Part shown: positions 1 to 10,467 of the stretch, in pieces
Layout of the letters: every line of letters begins with the position of its first letter
Position numbering within the stretch: the first letter of the stretch is position 1
Assembly (NCBI GenBank): GCA_009699865.1
Contig: WLNJ01000004.1
Location: forward strand, 19,479-83,478
Source of the DNA: Actinomycetota bacterium
GTDB lineage: Bacteria > Actinomycetota > Thermoleophilia > Solirubrobacterales > Solirubrobacteraceae
Direction: 5' to 3'
DNA: 64,000 nucleotides
Notes under the pieces: model-generated
Database searches by the model: none
What the model was told of the DNA's origin: nothing
The model's input: the letters and a program-made list of their open reading frames with translations, nothing else
Made by a program: the position numbers and the translations under genes

Positions 1-176
1 ATCTGATCCTGCTGAGTGCGCCGGGGGCAAGGATTGTGTTTGAAGCTGACCGCGGCGTCTCCTCCGGGATGCAGGTAAGAGGCCAAGTTGAAGGTGCTGA
101 AGTGATTGGTGGCGCCGTCTTCTATGTCGGCTCGGCGGATACGGCTGTGACCTCGGGCGTGGAAGGCTGCCTCTGA
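1..176 (+). CDS. 3' end of an unidentified gene (partial)
   Basis: An open frame enters from the left edge (codons in phase from base 3) and stops with TGA at 174-176, leaving about 57 C-terminal residues. The piece is glycine- and valine-rich (FEADRGVSS, GAVFYVGSAD), has no recognisable motif and ends in GCL. It lies 22 bp upstream of the envelope gene cluster in the same direction, so it may be the tail of another cell-surface or glycan gene. That is only position-based inference; with so little sequence it could also be a chance open frame. Confidence 0.4.
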   Translation, partial: LILLSAPGARIVFEADRGVSSGMQVRGQVEGAEVIGGAVFYVGSADTAVTSGVEGCL

Positions 177-198
177 CCCTCAGGTCTGAGGCCCTCTG

Positions 199-1221
199 AT
201 GTCACGACTCCGCAATCTTCACAAGTCCAAGGTTCTACAAGGCATCCTTTGGCTCGTCCCGCTGGCCGCGGTCATCTACTGGGCCACCACCCAGCAAGCG
301 CCCAAGTGGCCAGATACTCAGAGTGAATGGGCCTGGCTCGCCGGTGCCCTCGGGGCTTATGCGGTCGTGACCTTGATGCGAGGGGAGAGGTGGCACAGCA
401 TCCTCTGGACTTCAAGGATTGAAGCGACGCGGAGTGACGCCTACGGGCTGACGGTTGTTGGTTACGCCGGCAATAACGTCCTTCCCGCCCGTGGTGGCGA
501 GCTATTGAGGGTCTTCCTTCTCTCGTCGCGAACTGATGCCAAGCGCAGAACTGTGATCGGGACGATCTTGGCCGAGCGCATCTTGGACGCGATCGCTCTG
601 GGCGGAATCCTCCTAGTAGTGGCTTACGACTTGATCAAGAAGTTGGGAAGTCCCTCCCCACTTCTGGTCCTGATTGGGCTGGTTGCTCTTGGGGTCATGG
701 CATTGGCCGCGGCTTACGCTTGGTGGCGTCACCGACATCACGCCCAGCGGTTGCTTGACGCCGTCCTGCCGATACTGCTTCCGCTCAAGCCATTGTTGAG
801 TGTTAAGGGCCTTGTCCTGCTGGTAGGTTCGGTGTTGATCTGGCTGGTTGAGGCCTCGGTCTACGGGATGGTCGCCGAATCCGTTGGGATCCACCTCGGC
901 GCTACTGGCTCAATGTCGGTTGTTGCGTTCGCAAACCTTGCGGCGCTGGTACCTGCCGCACCTGGGTATATCGGCACGTATGACGCGGCCGTGATCTTTG
1001 CGACAAATGCTGTGACCCACGCGAAGGTGCCGGTTTCATTCTTGATTCTGCTCCGGTTCGTGGTGTTCGTTCCGATCTCGATCGTTGGGTTTGCTCTCCT
1101 CTTCCTCCGTTACGGGGGCCTCTCACGGTTGAGGGCAGCCCGCCAAGCTGGGCCTGAGGTCCCAAGTCTTGAACTCCCCGTGGTACCGGTGGACGGGGCC
1201 CCTCAGGGGGAGCCTGCTTGA
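199..1221 (+). CDS. Flippase-like integral membrane protein (LPG synthase TM / YbhN family)
   Basis: A 340-residue polytopic membrane protein with about eight hydrophobic segments. It contains the family signature GYAGNNVLPARGGELLRVFL near residues 92-111, with a second conserved patch PAAPGYIGTYDAAV near residue 252. This is the lysylphosphatidylglycerol-synthase transmembrane domain (PF03706-like), used in lipid-linked substrate flipping, without the cytosolic aminoacyl-transferase domain of MprF. It therefore probably moves a lipid or lipid-linked sugar rather than making lysyl-PG. ATG at 199 is used. Its TGA overlaps the ATG of the next gene (TGATG), so the pair is probably translationally coupled. 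A paralogue lies at 58861-59835. Its substrate cannot be told from sequence. Confidence 0.85.
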   Translation: MSRLRNLHKSKVLQGILWLVPLAAVIYWATTQQAPKWPDTQSEWAWLAGALGAYAVVTLMRGERWHSILWTSRIEATRSDAYGLTVVGYAGNNVLPARGGELLRVFLLSSRTDAKRRTVIGTILAERILDAIALGGILLVVAYDLIKKLGSPSPLLVLIGLVALGVMALAAAYAWWRHRHHAQRLLDAVLPILLPLKPLLSVKGLVLLVGSVLIWLVEASVYGMVAESVGIHLGATGSMSVVAFANLAALVPAAPGYIGTYDAAVIFATNAVTHAKVPVSFLILLRFVVFVPISIVGFALLFLRYGGLSRLRAARQAGPEVPSLELPVVPVDGAPQGEPA

Positions 1222-2774
1222 TGTCGGCGATCGCCAGCGCTTTGCCCACCAGGCAGTCGTTTACAGCAGCACGTCTTGCGCAGCCGGCTGTCTTGGTCGT
1301 CCTCGGCGCGCTGGTGCTGGCAGCTGTATCCCTTCTTTACCCATCTACCCCGACCTACGATCCGTGGGCGTGGATTGTCTGGGGCAGGGAGACACTTGAG
1401 CTCAACCTGACGACCACCGGCGGGCCATCGTGGAAGCCGCTGCCGATGCTGTTCACCGTCCCGTTTGCACTCTTTGGTCAGGCCAGCCCGGACCTGTGGA
1501 TCATTGTTGCCCGAGCCGGGTCGATCATCTCGCTAGTGCTGACCTTTCTGCTCGCCGGGCTGCTGTGCGAGCGAGCCTTTGATGAAGCTGAAGCACCGAG
1601 GTTTGGCTGGGTCGCAATCTTGGCCGGTGGAGTCGCTGTCGTTGGAGTTCTATTCCAGACGGGCTTCATCCGAGTCACCATGCTGGCCGACTCCGAGGGT
1701 CTCGTCAACGCGACCGCGTTCGGGGCGATCTACTACCACCTGCTCAACCGGAGGAAGGCAGCTCTTGTTCTGGCAACAGGCGCGGCCCTGTTGCGGCCCG
1801 AGGTCTGGGTATTCCTTGGGCTCTACGGCGTCTGGCTGTGGTTTGCCAATCCGGAACTGCGCCGGCTACTGATCGGTTGCGCTATCACCGTGCCAGTGCT
1901 GTGGCTGGTCCCGGAGTACATCGGGTCCGGCAATCTGTTCCGCGCGGCGGCTCGAGCACAGCACCCGAACGAGTACTCGCCGGCATTTGCCGACAACCCC
2001 TTCTTTCAGACTCTGAAGGAGACACGCCCCAACATTCCGTCGGCAATCAAGCCTGCGATTCAACTTGGCGCGCTGTTTGCCCTGTGGGCAGCCTGGCGCC
2101 GCCGCTTCGCGCCCTTGGCAGTCCTTGTGGCAGCTCTCGGGTGGATCACTCTGATTGCTGGGATGACCAACTTCGGCTTTGCTGGGAACCCTCGCTACAT
2201 GATGCTCGGCACCTCGCTTCTCGCGGTGATCGCAGGGTTTGGAGCCGGTAGTGCCTTGGCTACCGTGAGGAACCTTGCCCGCCGGGTTGACCCGCTCTTG
2301 GTCACCCTAGTCACCTTGGTTGGCTTTGCTGCACTGCCCACCGCGCTATGGGTACGGGGCATTGACGAGCGCGTTCATCGGCTCCAGCACCTTGATGTAG
2401 TTCTGCATCAGGAGGCGCAGCGCCGCGACATGTTGCCCGCCGCTATTTCGATTGGTGGCGGATCCAAGGCGCTCCTTGCCTGTGGTGAGGTGACCACCGA
2501 GCGCTTCCAAGTGCCGCTCGTTGCCTGGTATTTGCATACCCGCCTGTCCCGTGTGGGAATGGGAGTTGAGGAAAGCGGGAAGCCGGGAGGCTGGACTTCG
2601 CCTCCGATCCCGGGGACAGCACTTCAGACATCCTCACCAGGCAATCCGCCCAATCCCATCGCCGGTCCCCCCGGCAGCCGGACCCTTGGCAAGTCTGGCC
2701 CGTGGACTGTGCTCCAAGCCTGCTCTACACCCAAACAAGGGTCCGTCCTTGCGGGCGCGAATAGGTCCAGATGA
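1221..2774 (+). CDS. Polytopic membrane protein, GT-C glycosyltransferase-like
   Basis: About 517 residues. The first two thirds consist of repeated hydrophobic segments (about ten), and the C-terminal 70 residues are soluble and Pro/Gly/Ser-rich. After TM1 there is a loop with YDPWAWIVWGRETL and GGPSWKPLP, resembling the first periplasmic loop of GT-C transferases that carries the acidic catalytic residue. I infer a polyprenyl-phosphate-sugar-dependent glycosyltransferase, but no diagnostic motif fixes the donor or acceptor. The frame also opens with a TTG at 1218, but ATG at 1221 overlaps the upstream stop by one base and is preferred. The stop overlaps the next ATG (ATGA), placing it in a three-gene coupled unit with the flippase-like gene and the next transferase. 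Confidence 0.7.
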   Translation: MSAIASALPTRQSFTAARLAQPAVLVVLGALVLAAVSLLYPSTPTYDPWAWIVWGRETLELNLTTTGGPSWKPLPMLFTVPFALFGQASPDLWIIVARAGSIISLVLTFLLAGLLCERAFDEAEAPRFGWVAILAGGVAVVGVLFQTGFIRVTMLADSEGLVNATAFGAIYYHLLNRRKAALVLATGAALLRPEVWVFLGLYGVWLWFANPELRRLLIGCAITVPVLWLVPEYIGSGNLFRAAARAQHPNEYSPAFADNPFFQTLKETRPNIPSAIKPAIQLGALFALWAAWRRRFAPLAVLVAALGWITLIAGMTNFGFAGNPRYMMLGTSLLAVIAGFGAGSALATVRNLARRVDPLLVTLVTLVGFAALPTALWVRGIDERVHRLQHLDVVLHQEAQRRDMLPAAISIGGGSKALLACGEVTTERFQVPLVAWYLHTRLSRVGMGVEESGKPGGWTSPPIPGTALQTSSPGNPPNPIAGPPGSRTLGKSGPWTVLQACSTPKQGSVLAGANRSR

Positions 2775-4396
2775 GTAGCCCGATCAGCTCCACTGGCAAG
2801 CGCGAGGACAGGATCCTCAAGCGGGCGATCTCGCCTCCTATGGCAGCAGCCGTGTTCGTCGCTGGCCTCGTTGTCTTCTCGGCCTGGCTGCGGTCGCGGT
2901 CCATCAGCACATCGTTCTGGATGGACGAAGCGCTCTCGGTTGGGATCTCGTCCCACGACCTGATGGACATTCCCCATGCCCTCCGGCACGATGGCTCCCC
3001 GCCCCTCTATTACATGTTGCTGAGCGTCTGGATGGGTGCGTTCGGGCGCACCGAGTCAGCCACTCATGCCCTTTCTCTTGTTGCTGCGCTGGCGTGCATC
3101 CCGCTGGGTGCTTGGACTGGCTGGCGGCTGTTTGATCGTCGAACCGGGCTGATCCTCGCGACGCTGCTGGCTGTATCCGTGTTCATGACTCAGTACGCGG
3201 AAGAGACGCGTATGTACACCCTGATGGCCTTGCTTTCGCTTGGTGCCGTGGGAGCGTTCTGCCTCGCCTTTGTAGACCGGCAGAGGCGCTGGCTTCCAGT
3301 TTTCTCAGTGCTTCTAGCGGGAATGCTCTACACACACGGTTGGGGAATCTTCTTTGGAATCAGCTGCGGAATCGCCGGCCTGTACCTAGTCACTAAGTCC
3401 ACTGACCGCAAGTCGCTGATTATCGACGGGCTGATGGCATTCGGGTTTACGGCGCTGCTCTACCTGCCATGGCTCCCAACGCTGCTCTACCAAGCAGGCC
3501 ACACGGGAGCCCCGTGGTCTTCGTCCCCCCGACTGGGCGTCTTCAGCCAAGTGGCCACTCTCCTTGGCGGTTGGGGAACAGCCGCCGCGCTTCTCGTTGG
3601 CGCCACTGTAGGTATCACCGCAATCCTCCTTCGCCGGCCAGTTCTAGAAGGACCTGGGGTCCTGCCAACTGACACAAATCCTGACCGGACCAAGACTTTG
3701 CTCCTTGCCATCGTGGTGATCATCACCGGCACCTTGGCGATCGCCTGGACCGCGTCACAGTTCAACCCAGCTTGGACGCAGCGTTACATGGCAGCCGTTA
3801 TTTGCCCGATCCTTCTTGTGCTTGCCGTAGGAGCAGCCCGGTCCGGGGTTGTAGGGCTCGTTGGCACCTTGGCCGCAGTTAGCTTGGCCCTAGTTGCTCC
3901 CACCAATGCCACGCTCCACATCAAGAGCAATGTGCGTGACATTGCAGCGGGCGTGCGCAGTGACCTGCGACCAGGGGATTTGGTCATCAACGGTCAGCCT
4001 GAGCAGGTGCCACTCTCCTGGTACTACATGCCCGGGGGACTTCACTTTGCGGATCCAATGGGGCGAACCTCTGACCCGCGGATGCTCAACTGGGTTCACG
4101 TCGTCGCGCGCCTTCAGGCGGCTGAGCCAGCCAAGACTTATGAGCGGCTGATGGCAACGGTTCCGAACGGCAGCCGCATTCTCTTGGTCCGCCCGTTGAC
4201 GATCACGCGCTCCAACTGGGTTCAGTCTTGGACCCAGTTGATCCGCCTGCGGTCAGCGCAGTGGAGTGGCTTACTTGCCCACGACCCTCGCCTAGTAAGG
4301 TTGAAAGCCGTTCCGTGGTTCTACATTTCGCCGTCTGCGGTTGGCAACTCGGCAGTTCTCTATGAGAAGAGGACTCCGGCAGGTACCAAGCGATAA
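2771..4396 (+). CDS. Membrane glycosyltransferase, GT39/ArnT-like
   Basis: A 541-residue protein with roughly 10-11 TM segments. The first extracytoplasmic loop has SFWMDEALSVGISSH followed by HDGSPPLYYMLLSVWM. This W-x-DE-A-x-S ... PPLYY pattern is typical of the dolichyl/polyprenyl-phosphate-mannose (PMT/ArnT, GT39) superfamily, the Asp-Glu supplying the catalytic acid. A conserved TQYAEETRMY stretch follows near residue 139, also family-typical. The soluble C-terminal part (about 380-541) is probably periplasmic. The start ATG overlaps the previous stop by 4 bp. Together with the two genes before it, this suggests assembly of a cell-envelope glycan or glycoprotein. Donor and acceptor are unknown. 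Confidence 0.8.
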   Translation: MSSPISSTGKREDRILKRAISPPMAAAVFVAGLVVFSAWLRSRSISTSFWMDEALSVGISSHDLMDIPHALRHDGSPPLYYMLLSVWMGAFGRTESATHALSLVAALACIPLGAWTGWRLFDRRTGLILATLLAVSVFMTQYAEETRMYTLMALLSLGAVGAFCLAFVDRQRRWLPVFSVLLAGMLYTHGWGIFFGISCGIAGLYLVTKSTDRKSLIIDGLMAFGFTALLYLPWLPTLLYQAGHTGAPWSSSPRLGVFSQVATLLGGWGTAAALLVGATVGITAILLRRPVLEGPGVLPTDTNPDRTKTLLLAIVVIITGTLAIAWTASQFNPAWTQRYMAAVICPILLVLAVGAARSGVVGLVGTLAAVSLALVAPTNATLHIKSNVRDIAAGVRSDLRPGDLVINGQPEQVPLSWYYMPGGLHFADPMGRTSDPRMLNWVHVVARLQAAEPAKTYERLMATVPNGSRILLVRPLTITRSNWVQSWTQLIRLRSAQWSGLLAHDPRLVRLKAVPWFYISPSAVGNSAVLYEKRTPAGTKR

Positions 4397-4453
4397 ACGG
4401 CGAAATGACACCGAACACGTCCATTTTCGCCCCGCCTACGTAGACAAAGAGAT

Positions 4454-5962
4454 ATGACTCCACCCAACCCTCCCATCACCCCTGAAAACCCAGTCGTAGT
4501 GCTTGGCGGCGGACCCGCTGGTTTGACTGCCGGATACCTGATGGCCAAGCGCGGTCAGCCAGTACTCGTTCTTGAAGCCACCGACATGCTTGGTGGCATC
4601 GCGCGCACCGAGATCCGCGATGGCTACCGGTTTGACCTTGGTGGCCACCGCTTCTTCACCAAGGCCACGGAAGTGAACGAGCTTTGGGACGAGATCATGG
4701 GCGACGAGTTCCTCCAGCGTCCTCGTATGTCCCGGATCTACTGGAACAAGAAGTTCCTTGACTATCCCCTGCAGGGAATGGATGTCATCAAGAAGCTTGG
4801 GCCGTTTGAGCTGATGCGTGCAGGCCTTTCATACCTTTGGGCTGCGATCACGCCAAAGGGCCCTGAGGACAACCTTGAGCAGTGGGTGTCAAACCGTTTC
4901 GGCAAGCGCCTTTACACACTGTTCTTCAAGTCCTACACCGAGAAGGTCTGGGGTGTGCCATGCACGGAGATCCAAGCGGAGTGGGCTGCCCAGCGCATCA
5001 AGGGCCTTTCGTTCTTCTCAGCGGCCAAGGCCGCATTCCTTGGCAACAAGGACAACAAGATCAAGTCACTGATTGACAGCTTCAACTACCCACGCTTCGG
5101 CCCAGGCCAGATGTGGGAGCGGATGAGCGAGAAGATCGTTGAGCGCGGCGGCGAGGTGCGGATGAACGCTCCTGTCTCCAAGATCAACGTCCGTAATGGT
5201 CAGGTTGTCAGCGTTATCGCCGGCGGCGTGGAGATTCCATGCAGCCATGTTGTCTCGTCACTCGCCCTGCGCAACACCGTTGGGTTTGCTGACCCTGAGC
5301 TCTCACCTGAGATCCGCGATGCCGCGAAGGGCTTGCGCTACCGCGACTTCCTCACCGTTGGCCTTGTGCTTGAGGTGGACGATGTTGTCAACGAGCCTTT
5401 CCCGGACAACTGGATCTACATCCATGACCCCGAGGTAACCGCAGGGCGTATTCAGAACTTCCGTTCATGGAGCCCATGGATGGTTCCCGATCCAGACGTC
5501 AACGAGACCTGCATTGGACTTGAGTACTTCTGCTTCGAGGGCGACGAGCTGTGGGAGATGGCTGATGAGGATCTTGTCGAGCTTGGCAAGCGTGAGCTCA
5601 CGCAGCTTGGCCTTGGCGACTCAAGCCGTGTCAAGCAGGGCTTTGCGGTCCGCGTTGAGAAGGCCTATCCGATGTACGACCCGGACTACGACGTCCGTGT
5701 CGGTGTCATCCGCGACTGGCTTGAGACAGTTCCAAACCTTGTCCAGGTTGGGCGTAACGGCCTCCACCGCTACAACAACTCGGATCACTCAATGCTTACC
5801 TCAATGCGCGCGGTGGAGAACATCCTCGACGGCGCTGGCCATGACATTTGGGCGGTAAACGCTGAGAGCGCTTACCACGAGGAGGACGAGGACGCCAAGG
5901 AGATTCAGCCTTACATCAACGTCCCAACTCCCAAGTCGATGGATAAGCCGCTCTCCGAGTAG
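4454..5962 (+). CDS. FAD-dependent oxidoreductase, UDP-galactopyranose mutase/amine oxidase-like
   Basis: 502 residues. The N-terminal Rossmann dinucleotide-binding motif [20 protein letters not shown] is followed by an acidic LEATDMLGG strand end and by [12 protein letters not shown], a pattern shared by UDP-galactopyranose mutases and related flavoproteins. The C-terminal FAD contact region contains [18 protein letters not shown]. It is longer than typical Glf (about 370-400 residues), so I do not assign UDP-galactopyranose mutase activity firmly. A sugar-nucleotide or polyprenyl-sugar flavoenzyme is plausible because it follows two GT-C-like genes after 57 bp. A hairpin after its stop may end the unit. 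Confidence 0.75.
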   Translation: MTPPNPPITPENPVVVLGGGPAGLTAGYLMAKRGQPVLVLEATDMLGGIARTEIRDGYRFDLGGHRFFTKATEVNELWDEIMGDEFLQRPRMSRIYWNKKFLDYPLQGMDVIKKLGPFELMRAGLSYLWAAITPKGPEDNLEQWVSNRFGKRLYTLFFKSYTEKVWGVPCTEIQAEWAAQRIKGLSFFSAAKAAFLGNKDNKIKSLIDSFNYPRFGPGQMWERMSEKIVERGGEVRMNAPVSKINVRNGQVVSVIAGGVEIPCSHVVSSLALRNTVGFADPELSPEIRDAAKGLRYRDFLTVGLVLEVDDVVNEPFPDNWIYIHDPEVTAGRIQNFRSWSPWMVPDPDVNETCIGLEYFCFEGDELWEMADEDLVELGKRELTQLGLGDSSRVKQGFAVRVEKAYPMYDPDYDVRVGVIRDWLETVPNLVQVGRNGLHRYNNSDHSMLTSMRAVENILDGAGHDIWAVNAESAYHEEDEDAKEIQPYINVPTPKSMDKPLSE

Positions 5963-5985
5963 GTCAAACGAGTTTCAGCAGTGTC

Positions 5986-6008
5986 AAGGGCCGCCATGCG
6001 CGGCCCTT
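5986..6008. terminator. Hairpin after the envelope flavoprotein gene
   Basis: A perfect 9-bp inverted repeat (AAGGGCCGC at 5986-5994, GCGGCCCTT at 6000-6008) closes a 5-base loop. It starts 24 bp after the stop of the flavoprotein gene and ends 22 bp before acnA. There is no long U-tract (CTT CGTCT follows), which is common for actinobacterial terminators. It probably separates the envelope cluster from the acnA unit. Confidence 0.6.
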
Positions 6009-6030
6009 CGTCTGCGCCTTTCGTGTCAAG

Positions 6031-8712
6031 ATGGGGGAGATGTCACTCAATTCATTCAATGCACTCAGGACCTTTAGTCACGGCGGTCGTGACTGGGAGT
6101 ACTTCGATGTGCAGGCCCTGAGTGACAGGTTTGACATTGCCCGCTTGCCCTTCGCGCACCGGGTTCTGTTGGAGAACCTGCTCCGTAACGAGGACGGCGT
6201 GTCAGTCCGCGCGGCTGACATTGAGGCCCTGGCTGGCTGGGATGCGACAGCCGAGCCGTCGAAGGAGATCGCTTTCGCACCCGCGCGCGTTGTGATGCAG
6301 GACTTCACCGGAGTGCCTGCGGTTGTGGACCTCGCCGCAATGCGCGACGCCATGGCAGACCTCGGCGGCGACCCGCAGAAGATCAACCCACTCGTCCCTT
6401 CTGAGCTGGTCATTGATCACTCCGTTCAGGTTGATTCCTTTGGGGCAGCGAGCTCATTTGCGCGTAATGCCGAGCTTGAGTTTGAGCGCAACCACGAGCG
6501 CTACTCGTTCCTGCGCTGGGGACAGGGCGCCTTTGATGGCTTCGCGGTCGTGCCACCCGACACGGGGATCGTCCATCAGGTCAATCTTGAGTTCCTCTCC
6601 CGTGTTGTCTTCCGTGATGAGGAGACCGGGCGCGCATGGCTAGACACACTTGTTGGTACTGACTCCCACACGACGATGGTCAATGGGCTTGGCGTACTGG
6701 GCTGGGGCGTTGGTGGCATTGAGGCCGAGGCGGCCATGCTCGGGCAGGCCATGCCAATGCTTATCCCCCGGGTGGTTGGCGTCAAGCTTGTTGGCACGCT
6801 GCCTGAGGCCACGACGGCAACAGACCTCGTGCTCACCCTCACCGAACAGCTCCGTAACCACGGTGTTGTTGGCAAGTTTGTTGAGTTCCACGGTGACGGG
6901 CTTGCCAGCCTGCCGCTGGCAGACCGGGCAACGATCGGCAACATGTCACCGGAGTTCGGGTCAACCTGCGCGATCTTCCCCGTTGACGGCGAGACGCTGC
7001 GTTACCTCAACTTCACCGGTCGTGACCCTGAACAGGTTGAGTTTGTTGAGGCATATTGTCGCGCCCAAGGCATCTTCCACGAGCACGGACAGGAGTCGCC
7101 GACCTACTCTGAGGAGCTGGTGCTTGACCTCAGCACAGTGGTCCCCTCAATTGCTGGCCCTAAGCGTCCGCAGGACCGCGTGCCACTGACCGAATCCCGC
7201 GAGGCATACGGCCGGGCACTGTCAGCTCGTAATGAGGTTTCCGGTGGCGGAACAGCTGTCAAGGAGGCCGTGGCGGTCAAGCTTGCCGACGGCACCGAGT
7301 TTGACCTTGCCAATGGCGCTGTTGTCATTGCCGCGATCACGTCCTGCACCAACACTTCCAACCCGTCGGTCATGGTCGGCGCCGGTTTGCTTGCCCGCAA
7401 TGCCGTCGCCAAGGGGTTGACTGCCAAGCCGTGGGTCAAGACCTCACTGGCCCCGGGGTCAAAGGTAGTCACGTCATATCTGGACAAGGCTGACCTGACC
7501 GGTGACCTGAACGCGCTGGGCTTCAACCTGGTCGGTTATGGCTGCACCACCTGCATTGGTAACTCTGGCCCGCTTCTGCCCCAGATCAGCGCCGCAGTTG
7601 CTGATGGCGGGCTTGACGTCAGCGCAGTGCTGTCAGGCAACAGGAACTTCGAAGGCCGAATCAACCCGGATGTAACGATGAACTGGCTTGCCTCGCCGCC
7701 GCTCGTCGTTGCGTATGCCCTGGCTGGCTCAATGGACTTTGACCTCTACACCGACCCGCTCGGCCAGGACGCTGATGGCAATGACGTGATGCTCGCCGAT
7801 ATTTGGCCAACGCCCGCTGAGGTGGCCAGGACAGTTGAGTCGTGCCTGGCTTCTGACATGTTCCGCAGCGGTTATGACGGTGTGTTTGAGGGCGATGAGC
7901 GCTGGCAAGGCCTCCAGTCCCCAGCCGGCGACCGGTTTGACTGGGATGGCGACTCCACCTACATTCGCAAAGCGCCGTACTTCGACGGTCTCTCCCCAAC
8001 TCCGGCGGCAACCGAGCCGATTGAGGGCGCACGCGTACTCGCCATGCTTGGTGATTCGGTCACCACTGACCACATCAGCCCCGCTGGCGCAATCCGCAAG
8101 GATGGGCCGGCCGGTAAGTGGCTTCAGGACAATGGGGTTGAACCAGTTGACTTCAACTCCTACGGTTCCCGGCGTGGCAACCATGAGGTGATGGTCCGCG
8201 GGACATTCGCAAACATCCGCCTCCGCAACCTTCTGGCCCCAGGCACTGAGGGCGGCGTGACGCTGCACCTTCCCGAGGGTGAAGAGATGTCGATCTACGA
8301 CGCTTCGATGAAGTACGAAGCAGCCGGTGTCCCGCTTGTTGTCCTTGCCGGATCTGAATACGGATCGGGGTCATCACGCGACTGGGCAGCCAAGGGCACT
8401 CGCCTGCTCGGCGTCCGGGCTGTAATTGCCCGGTCCTACGAGCGGATCCACAGGTCCAACCTTGTTGGCATGGGCGTTCTCCCGCTCCAGTTCCTTGAGG
8501 GTGAAACACCTGAATCACTTGGGCTGACAGGCCACGAGACTTTCGAGATTCCCGACATCGGTGACGGCGATGTACCCACGACTTTGGACATCACTGCTGA
8601 CGGCAAGGCAATCACCGTCAAGGTCCGGATTGACACACCCAAGGAGGCGGATTACTTCCGCCATGGGGGCATCTTGCCGTATGTTCTCCGTAACCTCGCT
8701 GGTGTCTCATGA
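6031..8712 (+). CDS. acnA: Aconitate hydratase A
   Basis: Cytosolic TCA-cycle enzyme interconverting citrate and isocitrate through cis-aconitate with a [4Fe-4S] cluster. The 893-residue length matches AcnA/IRP-type aconitases. Cluster cysteines are visible as Cys439 (SCTNTSNPS) and Cys505/Cys508 (YGCTTCIGN). Substrate-site motifs include [19 protein letters not shown] in the N-terminal half and [14 protein letters not shown] in the C-terminal swivel domain. The first ATG is taken; a second in-frame ATG at 6040 has a purine-rich run too close to act as a ribosome site. The stop overlaps the following peptidase ATG by 4 bp, so the two are co-translated. Confidence 0.97.
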   Translation: MGEMSLNSFNALRTFSHGGRDWEYFDVQALSDRFDIARLPFAHRVLLENLLRNEDGVSVRAADIEALAGWDATAEPSKEIAFAPARVVMQDFTGVPAVVDLAAMRDAMADLGGDPQKINPLVPSELVIDHSVQVDSFGAASSFARNAELEFERNHERYSFLRWGQGAFDGFAVVPPDTGIVHQVNLEFLSRVVFRDEETGRAWLDTLVGTDSHTTMVNGLGVLGWGVGGIEAEAAMLGQAMPMLIPRVVGVKLVGTLPEATTATDLVLTLTEQLRNHGVVGKFVEFHGDGLASLPLADRATIGNMSPEFGSTCAIFPVDGETLRYLNFTGRDPEQVEFVEAYCRAQGIFHEHGQESPTYSEELVLDLSTVVPSIAGPKRPQDRVPLTESREAYGRALSARNEVSGGGTAVKEAVAVKLADGTEFDLANGAVVIAAITSCTNTSNPSVMVGAGLLARNAVAKGLTAKPWVKTSLAPGSKVVTSYLDKADLTGDLNALGFNLVGYGCTTCIGNSGPLLPQISAAVADGGLDVSAVLSGNRNFEGRINPDVTMNWLASPPLVVAYALAGSMDFDLYTDPLGQDADGNDVMLADIWPTPAEVARTVESCLASDMFRSGYDGVFEGDERWQGLQSPAGDRFDWDGDSTYIRKAPYFDGLSPTPAATEPIEGARVLAMLGDSVTTDHISPAGAIRKDGPAGKWLQDNGVEPVDFNSYGSRRGNHEVMVRGTFANIRLRNLLAPGTEGGVTLHLPEGEEMSIYDASMKYEAAGVPLVVLAGSEYGSGSSRDWAAKGTRLLGVRAVIARSYERIHRSNLVGMGVLPLQFLEGETPESLGLTGHETFEIPDIGDGDVPTTLDITADGKAITVKVRIDTPKEADYFRHGGILPYVLRNLAGVS

Positions 8713-9767
8713 CTGCTCCTGACACTCTCCTCCAACTTCTCCGCGCACCCGGCCCTTCAGGTCGTGAAGCTGCGGCTGCCGCGGTCTTCCGCGAGGCGGC
8801 GTCCAAGTTCACTGACGACGTTGAGGGTGACCTTGTTGGGTCTTCGACCGCACGGGTCAAGGGAACGGGCAGTGGCCGCACACTCGCCATCGTTGGGCAC
8901 ATTGACGAGATCGGGTTGATTGTCAGCCACATTGATGACAAGGGCTTTCTCCGCTTTCAGCAGGTTGGCGGCTGGGACCCAGTTGTCTTGATCGGCCAGC
9001 GGGTTGAGATCGCGGGCCGCAACGGCAAGATTGCCGGCGTGATTGCCCGCAAGCCAATCCACCTGATGGAGACTGAGGAGCGCGGTAAGTCCGCCAAGAT
9101 CAAGGATCTCCACATCGACATTGGTGCCAAGGATGCTGACGACGCCAAGACCTATGTCCGCGTTGGCGATGTTGGCGTGATTGCCGTTGAGCCGCTTGAA
9201 CTGCCCAACGGACGGCTTGCCTCCCGCGCAATGGACAACCGGATCGGCTGCTTCGTTGCCCTTGAGGCTGCGCGACTTGTTGCCGAGGCCGGCGGCGCCG
9301 CGTTTGATGTTGTTGCTGTGGCCGCAAGCCAGGAGGAAACAACTTTTGGTGGCTCCACAACCGTGACCCACAGACTGCGCCCTGATGTTGCAATCGCCGT
9401 TGATGTCACCTTCGCAACTGACCAACCTGGTGTTGAGACCGGCGCGTTGAGCGAATCCCCACTGGGATCAGGGCCATCGATCACGCGCGGCACAAACCTG
9501 CACCCTGTTGTCAGCGACGGCCTTGTTGATGTGGCAGAGGCGAAGAAGATTGACCATACGATCGCCGCTGATGGCCGCACGACCAGCACTGACGCCGACG
9601 CGATCAACATCTCACGGGATGGCGTTCCAACTGGCCTTGTCTCAGTTCCACTGCGTTACATGCACTCCCCGGTTGAGGTTGTGCAGCTGAGCGATATTGA
9701 GCTCTCAGCCAAGCTGATCGCCGAGTACGCGTTGAGCCTCGCGGCTGACGTTGACTTCAACCGTTGA
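8709..9767 (+). CDS. M42-family metallo-aminopeptidase
   Basis: 352 residues of the M42 (FrvX/PepA/TET) family, cytosolic dinuclear-metal aminopeptidases that form large hollow assemblies. Metal ligands and catalytic residues fit the family: GHIDEIG (His, with the catalytic Asp), SRAMDNRIG (bridging Asp), SQEETTFGG (catalytic Glu and a Glu ligand), AVDVTFATD (Asp) and the C-terminal YMHSPVEV (His). It starts with ATG overlapping the acnA stop (ATGA), and its own stop overlaps the next gene's TTG. Coupling to aconitase is unexpected metabolically and may only reflect compact gene packing. Confidence 0.93.
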   Translation: MTAPDTLLQLLRAPGPSGREAAAAAVFREAASKFTDDVEGDLVGSSTARVKGTGSGRTLAIVGHIDEIGLIVSHIDDKGFLRFQQVGGWDPVVLIGQRVEIAGRNGKIAGVIARKPIHLMETEERGKSAKIKDLHIDIGAKDADDAKTYVRVGDVGVIAVEPLELPNGRLASRAMDNRIGCFVALEAARLVAEAGGAAFDVVAVAASQEETTFGGSTTVTHRLRPDVAIAVDVTFATDQPGVETGALSESPLGSGPSITRGTNLHPVVSDGLVDVAEAKKIDHTIAADGRTTSTDADAINISRDGVPTGLVSVPLRYMHSPVEVVQLSDIELSAKLIAEYALSLAADVDFNR

Positions 9768-10462
9768 CCGAAACACGCCTGCTGATTCTTTGGGATGTGG
9801 ATGGGACGCTTCTGCGCGGGGCAGCCGAAGCGCACGGCCGTGCGTTGGAGATGGCCACGGCGGACGCCATCGGCCGTGAGGTGCCCACCGTGCAGAGCAT
9901 CGACCCAGGCGGTCGTACCGACAGGGAGATAATCCGCGTGCTGGCAGGTGAGGCTGGGGTGGACGCCGAGTCCTTCGAGCCTCTTGCTGATCGGGTTATT
10001 ACGAAGGCCGTGGAGATCTACGGTGCGACGGTGGAACCAGACCTCTCCCACTGTGTCCTGCCAGGCGTGGCTGAGCTTGTGTCAGGGCTGTCCCCGCGCG
10101 ACGACCTCGTTATGGGCTTGCTGACCGGAAACATTGACCGTGTAGCCGCGCTGAAGCTTGGCGCTGCCGGGATCTCACGCCACTTTGACTTTGAGGCTGG
10201 GGCATTTGGGTCAGACCATGAAGACCGTGCTGTCCTGCCTGGCATAGCCCGGGCCCGTGCAACACGGGGTCGTGTTGCATGGCCTCGCGAACGCACGGTG
10301 ATCATCGGCGACACGCCCAGGGACATCGCCTGCGCGCGGGCTGACCGGGTTGGAGTCATTGCCGTTGCCACAGGTCCGCATCAGGCCAGCTCGCTTGGTG
10401 AGGCTGATGCTGTGGCGGACTCAGCGGCAGATTTGCTCGCGCTGATCGAACCGCTGGTCTGA
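9764..10462 (+). CDS. HAD-superfamily hydrolase (phosphoglycolate phosphatase-like)
   Basis: 232 residues with HAD motif I LWDVDGTLL (nucleophile Asp and acid/base Asp both present), motif II LLTGN, and motif III/IV VIIGDTPRDIACARA. The helical cap between motifs I and II places it in subfamily I like phosphoglycolate phosphatases; the exact phosphate ester substrate is not determinable. It begins with TTG inside the stop of the peptidase gene (TTGA overlap), the third member of the acnA-M42-HAD unit. It ends 5 bp before the convergent ettA stop. Confidence 0.88.
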   Translation: MTETRLLILWDVDGTLLRGAAEAHGRALEMATADAIGREVPTVQSIDPGGRTDREIIRVLAGEAGVDAESFEPLADRVITKAVEIYGATVEPDLSHCVLPGVAELVSGLSPRDDLVMGLLTGNIDRVAALKLGAAGISRHFDFEAGAFGSDHEDRAVLPGIARARATRGRVAWPRERTVIIGDTPRDIACARADRVGVIAVATGPHQASSLGEADAVADSAADLLALIEPLV

Positions 10463-10467
10463 GGGAA

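Noticed and set aside
4399..4441. Weak inverted repeat GGCGAAA/TTTCGCC between the GT39-like gene and the flavoprotein gene
   Set aside because: Only 7 bp with a 29-base loop; not convincing as a terminator.
8757..9425. 222-codon open frame antisense to the M42 peptidase
   Set aside because: Third-position bias of the plus-strand gene creates it; no domain or start context, and the M42 gene is complete.
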